A DNA stretch of 64,000 nt. Source: Pseudomonas sp. G.S.17. GTDB taxonomy: Bacteria > Pseudomonadota > Gammaproteobacteria > Pseudomonadales > Pseudomonadaceae. Location: positions 3,407,501-3,471,500 of the forward strand of contig NZ_CP151076.1 of assembly GCF_038096165.1 (NCBI RefSeq). Reading direction: 5' to 3'. The translations under genes were made by a program, and so were the position numbers. The notes beneath the pieces were generated by a model. The model was not told where the DNA came from and did not search any database. It was given only the letters and a program-made list of their open reading frames with translations. This document shows, one piece after another, positions 9,429 to 18,630 of the stretch. Each line of letters starts with the position of its first letter. Position 1 is the first letter of the stretch.

Positions 9429-11054
9429 TCAGAAAATGTAATCGGTGGTTAAGAAACTCGACTCGCGGTTTCTTATGATGTCACTGATCAGCGCCTTGTT
9501 ACCATCCTGGAATTTGGTTGCAACAAGGGTTCGAATCGAGAATACCCGCAGGGCATCATGCACAGACAACGTTCCCTCCGCCGAGTTTTTCCGGCCGTTA
9601 AACGGAAACTGATCAGGACCGCGCTGACACTGCGCATTGATATTGATGCGACCGACCTGATTGGCAAATGCATCGACCAGACGACCGACCTGGGCAGAGT
9701 CTGTACCGAAGATACTCAGCTGCTGGCCGAAGTCGGAATCCAGGACGTAGTCGATCACTTTTTCCAGATCGCTGTACACCACAACAGGCACCACCGGCCC
9801 GAATTGCTCCTCGTGATAAACCCGCATCTGAGCATTTACCGGATACAACAGCGCAGGGTAAAAAAAAGTTTCGCGGATTTCACCGCCGCCGGGATTGACT
9901 ATTTGCGCGCCTTTTTCCAGCGCATCATCAACCAGCCCCTTGAGGTATTCGGTTTTCCCCGGCTCAGGTAAAGGCGTCAGCGATACGCCCGGATCCCATG
10001 GCATCCCGGGTTTCAACTGGGCGAGCTTGTCGGTGAATTTCTGCAGAAAACTGTCAACCACGTTTTCGTGAACAAACAGAATTTTCAATGCGGTACAGCG
10101 CTGCCCGTTGAATGACAAAGAACCGGTAACACACTCGCTGACCGCATTATCCAGATCGACATCCGGCAAAACGATGCCCGGATTCTTCGCGTCCAGACCC
10201 AGTGCGGCACGCAGGCGATGCGGCTTGGGGTGCAGCTTTTTCAGGTCACTGGCGGCCTTGTTGGTGCCGATAAACGCAAAGACGTCGATCTTGCCGCTGG
10301 CCATCAAGGCACTGACCGTTTCCCGGCCACTGCCGTAGATCACGTTGATCACACCTGCGGGAAAACTGTCACGGAACGCCTCAAGCAGCGGGCGAATCAA
10401 CAACACCCCAAATTTCGCCGGTTTGAACACCACGGTATTACCCATGATCAATGCAGGGATCAGCGTGGTGAAGGTCTCGTTCAGCGGATAGTTGTAAGGG
10501 CCCATGCACAGTGTGACGCCCAACGGCACGCGCCGGATCTGGCCCAGCGTGTCTTGCTCGAGCTCAAAACGGCTCGAACGCCGGTCCAGCTCTTTTAATG
10601 CGTTGATGGTGTCGGTGATGTAGTCGCAAGTCCGATCGAACTCCTTTTCCGAATCCTTGAGATTCTTGCCAATCTCCCACATCAACAACTTGACCACGGC
10701 CTCACGCTGCTCTCGCATAAGTTTGAGGAAGGCCTCGACGTGGCGGATTCGATCCACGACCCGCATCGTCGGCCAACTGCCCTGCCCCCGGTCATAAGCC
10801 TGAACGGCGGCGTCCAATGCCGTCATCGCAGTTGCGGCATCCATCAATGGTGTGCTGCCGAGAATCACCGAGCGGATGCCTTCCGGAGCCGTCAGGCAAA
10901 TCGGGCTGCGCACCGGAGCCAACGGCCCCGGCCACAAATGCAAAGCCCCGCCGACCAGGTATTCGCGCTGCTCGATGGCGTTGCCTGGACGATACTGCTC
11001 CGGAATGTCCTCCAGCGCGGGGAATAATGTTTCAAGTTGGCTGTTAACAGTCAC
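9429..11054 (-). CDS. NADP-dependent glyceraldehyde-3-phosphate dehydrogenase (GapN-like)
   Basis: A 541-residue member of the aldehyde dehydrogenase superfamily, of the GapN-like group that oxidises glyceraldehyde-3-phosphate without phosphorylation and makes NADPH. Asn188 (GPYNYP) and the nucleophile Cys320 (FNGQRC) are present. The general-base segment reads GLDAKNP, so an Asp (288) occupies the place where most aldehyde dehydrogenases have Glu. A long N-terminal region of about 60 residues precedes the core. The start is GTG at 11052-11054, with GAGG and AAGGAA upstream. It is divergent from the tRNA-Asn gene. Confidence 0.8.
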   Translation of the reverse strand: MTVNSQLETLFPALEDIPEQYRPGNAIEQREYLVGGALHLWPGPLAPVRSPICLTAPEGIRSVILGSTPLMDAATAMTALDAAVQAYDRGQGSWPTMRVVDRIRHVEAFLKLMREQREAVVKLLMWEIGKNLKDSEKEFDRTCDYITDTINALKELDRRSSRFELEQDTLGQIRRVPLGVTLCMGPYNYPLNETFTTLIPALIMGNTVVFKPAKFGVLLIRPLLEAFRDSFPAGVINVIYGSGRETVSALMASGKIDVFAFIGTNKAASDLKKLHPKPHRLRAALGLDAKNPGIVLPDVDLDNAVSECVTGSLSFNGQRCTALKILFVHENVVDSFLQKFTDKLAQLKPGMPWDPGVSLTPLPEPGKTEYLKGLVDDALEKGAQIVNPGGGEIRETFFYPALLYPVNAQMRVYHEEQFGPVVPVVVYSDLEKVIDYVLDSDFGQQLSIFGTDSAQVGRLVDAFANQVGRININAQCQRGPDQFPFNGRKNSAEGTLSVHDALRVFSIRTLVATKFQDGNKALISDIIRNRESSFLTTDYIF

Positions 11055-11216
11055 TTCCTTGCACCTCTCGTGAAATTGGCAACAAACACGTTCCCGGCCA
11101 CCTTACGCCAAACCCTTGCCTCGAACGAACCCTCTGCGCAGACTGCCCGTCGGCAACCGAAAATATTTTTCGGGCTTGCTTGACTTCTCCAATCCAATCA
11201 GTAACATAGCGCTCAT

Positions 11217-11292
<76 letters not shown>

Positions 11293-11458
11293 TATTTGAT
11301 TCAAGGGCTTAGGTAGGCTTGTAGGAATTTTCGTCAGTTGTGATGCTTTGGGTATCAAATCTTACGAAACCTGAAATCTACCCTCCCCCCTGAATAGCCG
11401 AGTACTTTGTCGCGCCGCAGCACGCTGTCTCTAATCATTCGATTTAGAGGCAAGCATC

Positions 11459-11623
11459 ATGAAAATCGCAACAATCCTGTCGACCAAAGGCGGACCTGGT
11501 AAAACCACGGTCACTGCCAATCTTGGCGCGTTCTGCGCCGATGCCAATATCCGCACTCTGCTCATTGATCTCGATACACAACCCTCGTTGTCCTCGTTTT
11601 ATCGCCTTGAGCACGAAGCGCCG
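11459..11623 (+). pseudogene. ParA-family ATPase, N-terminal remnant of an integrative element
   Basis: About 55 residues match the N-terminus of ParA/Soj ATPases: the deviant Walker A motif STKGGPGKTTVTANL and the A'-like LLIDLDTQPSLSSFY. After residue 55 the frame loses similarity and the rest of the roughly 280-residue protein is missing. GAGG lies nine bases before the ATG. ParA genes of this kind are the first gene inside PAPI-1/ICEclc-like elements next to their tRNA attachment site, which fits the tRNA-Asn 166 bp upstream and the dnaB fragment downstream. Confidence 0.75.
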
Positions 11624-11741
11624 TACCGATCATCCGCAGATCAATCTTCTCGACACCCCATCCCCGGCGCCGTTAGTTTTCGCCGAGCGGCTACTATCAC
11701 CAACACCCGCATCACATTGAAGACGGCGGGGAGCGCCGCTT

Positions 11742-11882
11742 GTGCGGTTGGCGGTACTCCAGTCTGTCGCCAAGGAGTGCAATTGCCCGGTCATAGCTCT
11801 GTCACAACTCAATCGCTCGCGGGAGAACCGGCCCAACAAACGCCCGCACTCCGGTAACTTGCACGAGTCCGGCACGCTGGAG
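11742..11882 (+). pseudogene. Replicative helicase DnaB, internal remnant
   Basis: About 45 residues match the RecA-like domain of DnaB helicase: [19 protein letters not shown] (Walker B and H3 region) followed by [20 protein letters not shown], where intact proteins read RESGAIEQDAD. The flanks on both sides belong to other sequences. Together with the parA piece it reproduces the parA-dnaB order at the end of PAPI-1-type integrative elements. Confidence 0.8.
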
Positions 11883-11924
11883 CTGCGCTGGTACTCGTTC
11901 CGATGCTTGGCGGGCCGCTGGGTG

Positions 11925-12175
11925 TAAAAGCGATGGAGCAGTTGCTCGGATTATCCGAGAGCTATTTCATCCGCGCATTCAAGACCGCCACCGGCAAAAG
12001 CCCCCACGCTTACCTGATCGACCGACGCCTCGCCAAGGCCCGTACTCTGATGCGCGACTCGAGCGCTGGCCTATCGGACATCGCCCTCACTTGCGGCTTC
12101 AACTCCCAGGCGCACATGACGACCGTTTTCAGGCAGCGTCTGGGTGTCAGTCCCGGACAGTTACGCCGAGGTTAG
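11925..12175 (+). pseudogene. AraC-family regulator, C-terminal HTH remnant
   Basis: About 80 residues of the double helix-turn-helix of an AraC regulator: LGLSESYFIRAFKTATGKSPHAYL and then GLSDIALTCGFNSQAHMTTVFRQRLGVSP, described in two parts. It ends with a normal stop at 12173-12175. The N-terminal effector domain is absent, and the preceding DNA is the dnaB fragment, so this is a truncated gene rather than a small regulator. Expression of the isolated DNA-binding domain is possible but no start signal is seen. Confidence 0.8.
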
Positions 12176-12297
12176 AGGCTCCGATCGCGGCAATTTATCG
12201 CCCGCATTTGACGCTTGGTGGCTGGCAGAAATCGGCCATTAACCCTGCAAATGCGAAAGATTTGGCATACTTTGAGAACAGTCTCAGGAGAGAACTT

Positions 12298-12492
12298 ATG
12301 AGCGCTATGGATATGCCTGAGGGGCAAGTGGTAACAGGCTACATAACCTTTGTCGGGAGCGAGGCATCGCTGGCCGGACCGCTGTTCATGAGCTTCAGCT
12401 ATACCGCCAACGGGCAGCGGTTTCATAAGTCTCTCAACGAAACCGTCGACGCTTGGTCACCTGCAACTCTGCATAAAGCTTCGTACGGGTAG
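12298..12492 (+). CDS. Small hypothetical protein
   Basis: A 64-residue ORF with AGGAGA seven bases before the ATG, which is the main support for it being real. The sequence has a beta-like pattern (VVTGYITFVGSEASLAG, then MSFSYTANGQRFHKSL). It lies between the AraC and DUF4174 remnants, so it could be a surviving accessory gene or part of a decayed one. No family was recognised. Confidence 0.45.
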   Translation: MSAMDMPEGQVVTGYITFVGSEASLAGPLFMSFSYTANGQRFHKSLNETVDAWSPATLHKASYG

Positions 12493-12714
12493 GAGACCCG
12501 GTGCCGGTCTGGTGCTCTCTCACCGCCCCCGAAGTGTGCTGCATCGGCGAAAAACCAGCCGAGAAACCAGCACTTTTGCGGTTGATGGAGGCGCTGGGAG
12601 CGGTAGGGCATTTATGAAATTGATCCACGCCTTGCGCGTTGAAGTCTGACGGTGGCTACGTTTTGACATATTCGCTGCTCAGCCGTGCTGGGCATCCGAT
12701 GCCCGAACCTCTAG

Positions 12715-12870
12715 CCGCTACTGAGCGCACTTGGCGTAAAACCTGATGGCCCGACCCGTCTGCTCCTGGTGGGTAAGGACGGCGGCACAAAGGTTGACCA
12801 ACACGCGCCGTTGGACGCCCGCGCAATCTTCGCCACCATTGACAAAATACCGATGCGCCAAAAACCCTAG
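12715..12870 (+). pseudogene. DUF4174 protein, C-terminal remnant
   Basis: Codons from about 12721 to the TAG at 12868-12870 encode a segment with LLLVGKDGGTKV and AIFATIDKIPMRQ, the conserved end of DUF4174 proteins (small periplasmic proteins of unknown function). An in-frame TAG at 12712-12714 closes the frame upstream and the N-terminal two thirds are missing. Confidence 0.7.
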
Positions 12871-12954
12871 CCTGGCGTTCCCTCAATCTCTCTGGAAAGG
12901 ATATATGGGATATCTTGCCGAGCTGTCGATCCATTCAATACTCCAGGGAATTCA

Positions 12955-13845
12955 ATGCTTAGTTCACTTGTATCAAACGGTCAGTCACCTACGACCGACC
13001 GATCAGAACCGATGGTGCCATGGTGGAGCTTTACCAAGACAGTCCTGGCCGTGACCGCCCTGTCACTGGTGCGTGATGGACGGGTCGAATTGGATGCCCC
13101 TATTTCTGGTCAACCTTTCACGTTGCGCCAGTTACTGCGGCACGAAGCAGGTCTCGGCGATTATGGCGAACTGGCGGAGTATCACGCCGCAGTTGCTGGC
13201 AATGAGTCCGCCTGGTCAGAAAGTGAAATGATGCAACGCCTTGATGGTGCTCGACTTCGATACAGCCCCGGAACCAGTTGGCGCTACTCCAATGTGGGTT
13301 ACTTGCTCATAGGGAGGCTAATTGAAAGGGTGACTGATCTGACGCTTGAAGAAGCAGTGACTCAACGTGCACTAACCCCTTTAGGCCTGTCGAACGTTTG
13401 CTTCGCTAAAACCCGAGCAGACTTACAACAGACCCACCTCGAAAATACATATGACCCCGCCTGGGTCTATCACGGCTTGCTGATCGGCCCGATTTCGCAA
13501 GCGGCGCTATTTCTGGATCGACTGCTCAGCGGAAACCTTCTCCCTGCGGGTTTGCTCCAGCAAATGCAGACAGCACGAAAATTGGGTGGCCCGATTCCCG
13601 GACGCCCGTGGATTACACCTGGATATGGCCTTGGTGTGATGCAAGGTCGGATTGAATGCAGCTTGTCCCTATGCGGACACACAGGCTGCGGACCTGGCAG
13701 TGTCATTGCCGTATACCGTGCCTGCGACGGCGACGCATCAGCTTGTTGCGCTGCTTTCGAGGCAGGCGCCAGTGAAGGCGCTGTCGAAGCCTTCGTTGTT
13801 CGACAACTGCAACAAGCCTTGCGACAAGAGGTTTGGGGCGCCTGA
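12955..13845 (+). CDS. Serine hydrolase of the beta-lactamase / PBP4* family
   Basis: A 296-residue protein with the class C beta-lactamase fold. The nucleophile motif SFTK is at residues 25-28 and the YSN triad near residue 111 (WRYSNVGYLLIGRLIERV). The C-terminal part shows GYGLGVM and CGHTGCGPGSV, corresponding to the HTG-type third motif. No signal peptide is visible and only about 25 residues precede the nucleophile, so the enzyme is probably cytosolic and could be an esterase or peptidase. AGGGAA precedes the ATG. It is an intact gene inside a decayed region. Confidence 0.75.
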   Translation: MLSSLVSNGQSPTTDRSEPMVPWWSFTKTVLAVTALSLVRDGRVELDAPISGQPFTLRQLLRHEAGLGDYGELAEYHAAVAGNESAWSESEMMQRLDGARLRYSPGTSWRYSNVGYLLIGRLIERVTDLTLEEAVTQRALTPLGLSNVCFAKTRADLQQTHLENTYDPAWVYHGLLIGPISQAALFLDRLLSGNLLPAGLLQQMQTARKLGGPIPGRPWITPGYGLGVMQGRIECSLSLCGHTGCGPGSVIAVYRACDGDASACCAAFEAGASEGAVEAFVVRQLQQALRQEVWGA

Positions 13846-13944
13846 GTACTTACCGCGCCCGCCTCCTGATGGGGCAATCAACGTGAGCATACTTGCCAGC
13901 TATTCGTCGCAGTATCATTGCACTGGCCTGGTCGGCGCGGGGGA

Positions 13945-14156
13945 AGCGCTTTCGGGGCAATGGTGTAATAGATCGCCTGGCCGTCAGGATTGAAGGTCAA
14001 ACCGGAGGGAATAATCATCCCGGCAACCGGCTTGGAGACACCGGCTTTTTCCATCTTGGAAATCATCTGCGGCAGCACCGATTCAGACGAACAGGTGCCC
14101 AGCACCGTAAACAGTTCTTCCTTGATGACGCGCAATAATTGGTTATGGCTCCACAA
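13945..14156 (-). pseudogene. DctA C4-dicarboxylate transporter, internal remnant
   Basis: About 65 residues match DctA: VIKEELFTVLGTCSSESVLP (the family signature is LGTSSSES) and PVAGMIIPSGLTFNPDGQAIYYT (usual IPTGYSFNLDG). The serine-rich loop and the conserved NLDG motif are both degraded (Ser to Cys, Leu to Pro). The rest of the roughly 440-residue symporter is missing on both sides. Confidence 0.8.
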
Positions 14157-14584
14157 AAATTTAACACTGGATGGCGGGGAAGCTCCTGCCGATCACTCCG
14201 ATCGGCATTGATCGACGCGCATTGAGCCCTACGCGCAGGTAGCCGACCAATGCCAGTTGTGCGGCATTGAGGGTCGCACCCGTGCTGAGCAACGCCATCT
14301 CGGAGGGCGGCACCGCCGGCATCTCCCGACAGATGACATGCTGCGGCAACACTGCTGAAGCGGGCAAAAGGGAAATCCCAATGCGCCAGCTGCGCGTCAG
14401 CGGTAATCGGTTTGAAGAGTAGAACAGGATCCGCAGGCCAACGCCTTGATGGGCATGATGTAACGATTGAATCAAGCGGACGAAATAGAAAACTCGAGGA
14501 AGATGACAAACCCTCCTTGGAATCACGCAGCGCGCCCTCATAACAACAGCTGTATCCAACATCACCCGAGGGGAAGGACATACC
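14157..14584. other. Gene-poor spacer in the decayed region
   Basis: Between the dctA remnant and msrA no intact gene is seen. Minus-strand frames around 14,165-14,450 look weakly protein-like (a stretch with LLSTGATLNAAQLALVGYLRVGLNARRS), but the frame is broken and no family was recognised. It is probably another gene fragment. Confidence 0.4.
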
Positions 14585-15091
14585 ATGACCAGCCAAACTG
14601 AAACCGCCATCCTCGCAGGCGGCTGCTTCTGGGGCATGCAGGACTTGCTGCGGCGTTACCCCGGCGTGCTGCACACGCGAGTCGGCTACACCGGCGGCGA
14701 TGTGCCGAACGCTACTTACCACAACCACGGCAATCACGCCGAAGCCATTGAAATCGTCTTCGACCCGGCCGTCATCAGTTACCGGCAGATCCTCGAGTTC
14801 TTCTTCCAGATTCATGACCCCAGCACGCCCAACCGTCAGGGCAACGACCTTGGCCCCAGCTATCGTTCGGCGATCTACTACCTCAGCGAACAGCAACGCG
14901 ATGTCGCCGAAGACACCGCCGCCGACGTCGACGCCTCTCAACTGTGGCCTGGCCGTGTGGTTACCGAAATTGAACCGGCGGGACCGTTCTGGGAAGCGGA
15001 GCCAGAGCACCAGGATTACCTGGAACGGATACCCAACGGCTACACCTGCCACTTCATCCGGCCGAACTGGAAACTGCCGAAGCGCGCCTGA
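14585..15091 (+). CDS. msrA: Peptide-methionine (S)-S-oxide reductase
   Basis: A 168-residue MsrA, which repairs methionine-S-sulfoxide. The catalytic motif GGCFWGMQ places the nucleophile at Cys14. Other family marks are the GYTGG loop near residue 35, [11 protein letters not shown] near residue 57 and the [10 protein letters not shown] segment near residue 78. The protein is short, and no clear resolving cysteine pair is seen at the C-terminus, as in the compact one-domain form. GGGGAAGGA lies eight bases before the ATG. It is probably a second copy of msrA, since the core gene usually lies elsewhere. Confidence 0.92.
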   Translation: MTSQTETAILAGGCFWGMQDLLRRYPGVLHTRVGYTGGDVPNATYHNHGNHAEAIEIVFDPAVISYRQILEFFFQIHDPSTPNRQGNDLGPSYRSAIYYLSEQQRDVAEDTAADVDASQLWPGRVVTEIEPAGPFWEAEPEHQDYLERIPNGYTCHFIRPNWKLPKRA

Positions 15092-15278
15092 GATCCGGTA
15101 GAGCCAGCATCAATGCGCAACGCTTTATGTTGTTCTTTTAACAACTGATGATTATTAATGCTTGATCGACTGACCAGCATGACGGCGTTTGTGAAAAACA
15201 CTTTCGGTAGCAAGAATCGGAGCGCGAGTACCGTGCGAACACTCTTATTGTAAGGCTCAAAACCAATAGGAGCCGACC

Positions 15279-15746
15279 ATGACCTTCCGTATATCTGGCC
15301 TTTGCCCTGAACAATTCCAGCCACTTTTTGGCTTGCCTGACCGGGAACTGGCGTCACTTGGGATAAAGCGCTACATCGTCGACAGCAAACCAGGTTTTCC
15401 TGACCGTATCGAAATGAAAGATGCAGAGCTGGGTCAGAGCGTGCTGTTACTTAATCATGTCTGCCAGCCGGCCAATACACCCTACCGTGCCTCACACGCT
15501 ATTTTCATACGTGAGGGTGCCACTCGGATCTATGACGCAGTTGATCAGGTTCCTGAGGCAATGCGAATTCGCCTGTTATCCCTTCGTGCTTACGCGGAGG
15601 ACGGGATGATGCTCGACGCAGATGTCGCCGAGGGAACAGCAATAGAACCGATAATCAGTAGGTTGTTTGATAATCCAGAGGTGAGCTACATCCACGTCCA
15701 CAATGCCAAACGGGGCTGTTACTCAGGGCGTATTGATCGGGCATAG
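15279..15746 (+). CDS. DUF1203 family protein
   Basis: A 155-residue protein matching DUF1203. The characteristic segments are an N-terminal FRISGL, CQPANTPYRASHAIFIREGA in the middle, MRIRLLSLRAYAEDGMM, and a C-terminal YIHVHNAKRGCYSGRI. The family has no known function. AGGAG precedes the ATG by seven bases. About 120 bp upstream, at 15,158-15,200, the codons MLDRLTSMTAFVKN resemble the first residues of a LysR regulator and may be another short remnant. Confidence 0.8.
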   Translation: MTFRISGLCPEQFQPLFGLPDRELASLGIKRYIVDSKPGFPDRIEMKDAELGQSVLLLNHVCQPANTPYRASHAIFIREGATRIYDAVDQVPEAMRIRLLSLRAYAEDGMMLDADVAEGTAIEPIISRLFDNPEVSYIHVHNAKRGCYSGRIDRA

Positions 15747-15845
15747 TCATCGTCGGCTTGGGGCCAGCGCTTCAGTGCGTTTTACAGCGCGTGACTGTTG
15801 CTTGCCATCAGGCCCCGAGACCACGCCAATCAAGGCCACTTGGGC

Positions 15846-16003
15846 TCAGCCTGAAACCGTGCTGATGAATTTCCGTAAGTCGGCCAGCATCAACTCAGGC
15901 TGCTCCCATGCCGCGAAATGACCACCCGATGACATTTCAGTCCAGTGCACGATGTTGAAGGTCTTCTCAATGAATGAACGAGGCGGCGGCACAAAAACCA
16001 CAT
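15846..16003 (-). pseudogene. Epoxide hydrolase / alpha-beta hydrolase, C-terminal remnant
   Basis: About 50 residues match the end of epoxide-hydrolase-type proteins: FNIVHWTEMSSGGHFAAWEQPE, given here as the motifs NIVHWTEM and GGHFAAWEQPE, with the catalytic His in the second. A normal stop follows. The nucleophile elbow, the cap and the rest of the protein are missing, and the DNA upstream to 16,276 shows no other recognisable coding sequence. Confidence 0.75.
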
Positions 16004-16276
16004 CGTGCCCATTGGCTACGAGCGGATCAAGAAGGTGTTCGATTGTAAGCGAACACCAAACACACCTTGTGAAACTGACCGGCGCCTCTCCTGATACAAA
16101 CTCCCCCGCAACACTACCCCCGTTCCATCGGCAGTCTTCAGTCAATACGAAGATCTCCGCACGGCCCAGAAATTTCGAGCACCGTGGTCAATAGATTGGG
16201 GAGCAACTGAGGCGATCAATCAGCCATTGTCCAACTGGCCCCGGCAGTGAGTCTGTCGCGTGAACTGCGCAGATAT

Positions 16277-16747
16277 CTATTTAACTCCCTCCTGCGGCGA
16301 ACCTTCCACATCGAGCGTAGCCAGAGCGCCAGCAGCTAAGTCCTGTTCGTCCAATACGGAGGCCCGCGCCAGCGCTTGCGTATCGATATACTCCCGGATG
16401 TTCGTCAGTTTTCCATTTCGCACAGTAATGGCGAAAACCCAATCGTCCTCCCACGTCCTGTTCGTCGCTTTAATTCTCCCCCTGGCGAAGCCGACGACCA
16501 GAACCCGGTCTCCCTGCGCTACGAATTCGCGGGGCTCCATGAATGAAGTTTCCATCGTTTCGGATTGCGTCTGAAACAAATCCGCCAATCCCGCATGCCC
16601 GCGGCGGGTGCCGGCCAGCGGCCAGTCCTCGCCCGGAATGATCCACTCGATATCTTCGGCAGACAACGCCAGCAGACCTTGCATATCGCCGCGGCCGATT
16701 GCTGCAAACGCATCCTTCACAATCTGGACATTCGCTTTTACGTTCAT
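16277..16747 (-). CDS. NTF2-like / SnoaL-like family protein
   Basis: A 156-residue single-domain cone-fold protein. The N-terminal helix VQIVKDAFAAIGRGDMQGLLAL and the strand DIEWIIPGEDWPLAG, with the later WVFAITVRNGKLTNIREYID, are the usual SnoaL-like landmarks. Such proteins bind or isomerise small hydrophobic substrates and are often co-transcribed with dehydrogenases. GGAGA lies nine bases before the ATG. It is 63 bp downstream of the reductase gene starting at 17431 and is likely the last gene of that four-gene unit. Confidence 0.75.
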   Translation of the reverse strand: MNVKANVQIVKDAFAAIGRGDMQGLLALSAEDIEWIIPGEDWPLAGTRRGHAGLADLFQTQSETMETSFMEPREFVAQGDRVLVVGFARGRIKATNRTWEDDWVFAITVRNGKLTNIREYIDTQALARASVLDEQDLAAGALATLDVEGSPQEGVK

Positions 16748-16810
16748 CGAAATCTCTCCGTTTCTCTCACTTCTGATCTCGACGCTATGGACCTGACGGG
16801 TGTCGGCGAT

Positions 16811-17431
16811 TCAGCCGATATCGACGTTCAAGGCGATGTCCCAAGTGCCGGCGCCGTTTTTGGCCAGGCCGATCATCATCAGGCCGAGCGCCTCGAGCGT
16901 CTGCGCCATGTGCAGGCCGCCGACATCCAGCGGACGCAGCCCGAGACTTTCGATGAACGTCGAGACGCGCGCCTTGGCCTCCGGATCGTCGGCGGCGATG
17001 AACGCGTCGAGGCGCCCACCCTTGGCAAGGACGTGGCCGAAAAGCGTGTTGAACGCCTTCACGACATGCGCGCCTGCGGGGGCGATCCTGGCGATCTCCT
17101 GCGCACCAGAACTGCCTGCGGGAGAGACAAGGCCCTTGAGGTCCGGGGAGGCCGTGTTGGTGATGTCGATGATCACCTTGCCATCGAGCGCGTCCCCGTA
17201 GTCGGCCACCACCGACGCCGCACCGGTGTACGGCACGGCGAGGATGACGATGTCGCCGGCTGGAGTGGCCCCGTACTTGCCTGTGATCGCTCCGGCTGCG
17301 AGCTGGTCGGCCAGCGCCTGCGCCTTGGCGGGGTCGCGGCTGACCACCTCAACGATGTATCCCGCTTTGGCGGCACGACCGGCGATCGCCGCGGCCATGC
17401 CTCCTGAACCGATGATGCTGATAGTGCTCAT
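16811..17431 (-). CDS. NADP-binding reductase of the F420-dependent oxidoreductase-like family (copy 2)
   Basis: A 206-residue protein with one Rossmann domain at the N-terminus (ISIIGSGGMAAAIAGRAAKAG) and the family strand GDIVILAVPY near residue 60. A conserved segment AHVVKAFNTLFGHVLAKGG follows near residue 120. Proteins of this kind use NADPH with unknown partners; pseudomonads lack classical F420, so the name refers only to the fold. It is strongly similar to the protein encoded at 18631-19266 (many identical blocks, such as FIESLGLRP), so the two are paralogues flanking an epimerase-like gene. GGAGA precedes the ATG. Confidence 0.8.
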   Translation of the reverse strand: MSTISIIGSGGMAAAIAGRAAKAGYIVEVVSRDPAKAQALADQLAAGAITGKYGATPAGDIVILAVPYTGAASVVADYGDALDGKVIIDITNTASPDLKGLVSPAGSSGAQEIARIAPAGAHVVKAFNTLFGHVLAKGGRLDAFIAADDPEAKARVSTFIESLGLRPLDVGGLHMAQTLEALGLMMIGLAKNGAGTWDIALNVDIG

Positions 17432-17570
17432 GTGTAATCTCCAAATGAATTCGGGTATTGCCCGCCGTCTTTGAACGGGCTTCCCCCGGTTAGTATCCCG
17501 TGTGTGCCGGGCCGCATCCGCCGCCCCTATGCCATGTTCGGGTCGAACGGATCACGGCATCGCGACGTTG

Positions 17571-17604
17571 CTGTTCGCCGGACTCTTTGCGACTCGGCGA
17601 ACAG
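17571..17604 (-). terminator. Possible intercistronic hairpin
   Basis: A perfect 10-bp inverted repeat, CTGTTCGCCG at 17571-17580 and CGGCGAACAG at 17595-17604, with a 14-nt loop. It lies just after the stop of the epimerase-like gene on the minus strand. No T tract follows, so it may be an attenuator or mRNA-end structure rather than a full terminator. Confidence 0.4.
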
Positions 17605-17615
17605 CCTCAGCTCAC

Positions 17616-18581
17616 TCAGGCGGCAGGGAAGTAGTGCCCATTGTCCATATCGGCAAACAGGCCGGGCTGCACTGGTGTCCAGCCGAGCGTCTGGCGCGTG
17701 ATATCGTTCGACGCCGGGGTATCCAGCGTCACCAGGTTCGCGAGGAAGCCGAAGAAACCCGGCCCCATCATTACGTCTACGGGAATGGGCACGACGGGAA
17801 GGTTCAGACGGCTGCCAACGGCCTGCGCGATCTCGCGGTACGGGATAGACCCTTCGGCAACCGCGTGCCAGCATCTGCCAGCGGGACCCTTCTCCAGCGC
17901 CAGACGGAACAGGGTAGCGAGGTCGCGGGCATGCACTGCCGCCCACCGGTTGGAGCCGTCGCCGGGGAAGCCAACGACGCCCTTTTCCTTTGCTTGCCCG
18001 ATCAGGACCTGAAGGAAACCGGCCTTGTCGGTTGAGCTGTGCATGATTTCAGAAATGCGCACGACCGAAGACCGCACGCCCCGCTCTGCGAGACCGATGA
18101 CGGTAAGCTCCACGATGTTACGAACCCGCAGGGAGCCCTTATATTGATCGCCAGCCGGAGAAAGAGCCGGATCATCCTCGGTCGCCGGTCGGCTCTGCAG
18201 CGGCCCAGGAACCGGCCACCCCACGTTAGTCGGCGAACCGATGCTTCCCGATACGACCAGCGGCTTTCCCGTTCCAGCCAGTGCATCACCGTAAGCAAGC
18301 ATGATCTGGACTTCCGCTGCGGCAACAGCGTCGAGCCCGCCGACCGGAAGCAGGTCTTGTCTGTGCGCGACGTGGATCACACCGTCGGCGGCTGCAGCCG
18401 CCTCCTTGAGCCCGTCGAGATCATCGAGATCACCGCGACGCACCTTTGCGCCGAGCGCAGTGAGCGCCTGCGCCGCACTGTCCGACCGGGCCAAAGCGGT
18501 GACCTCGTGGCCGGCGGCGATGAGGTCGGAGATGATGTATGGACCGGAATGGCCGGTCCCGCCAGTGACGAATACGTGCAT
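17616..18581 (-). CDS. NAD-dependent epimerase/dehydratase-like oxidoreductase (extended SDR)
   Basis: A 321-residue atypical/extended short-chain dehydrogenase. The N-terminal nucleotide site is VFVTGGTGHSGPYIISDL and the second strand ends in a basic ALARSD, suggesting NADP preference. A long C-terminal substrate domain (HARDLATLFRLALEKG, FFGFLANLVTLDTPASNDITRQTLGW) is typical of this NmrA/epimerase-like group. The frame continues upstream to 18869, but AAGGAA before the ATG at 18579-18581 fixes the start. It sits 49 bp after one reductase gene and 184 bp before its paralogue, in the same orientation. Confidence 0.8.
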   Translation of the reverse strand: MHVFVTGGTGHSGPYIISDLIAAGHEVTALARSDSAAQALTALGAKVRRGDLDDLDGLKEAAAAADGVIHVAHRQDLLPVGGLDAVAAAEVQIMLAYGDALAGTGKPLVVSGSIGSPTNVGWPVPGPLQSRPATEDDPALSPAGDQYKGSLRVRNIVELTVIGLAERGVRSSVVRISEIMHSSTDKAGFLQVLIGQAKEKGVVGFPGDGSNRWAAVHARDLATLFRLALEKGPAGRCWHAVAEGSIPYREIAQAVGSRLNLPVVPIPVDVMMGPGFFGFLANLVTLDTPASNDITRQTLGWTPVQPGLFADMDNGHYFPAA

Positions 18582-18630
18582 GTTGGTGTTCCTTGTAAGT
18601 GATGGGATGCGAGAAGTTCTGCGAGCGCAC

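Noticed and set aside
14063-15052. Minus-strand 329-codon ORF across msrA
   Set aside because: Runs antisense through an intact msrA; only its far end overlaps remnant DNA in the wrong frame for dctA.
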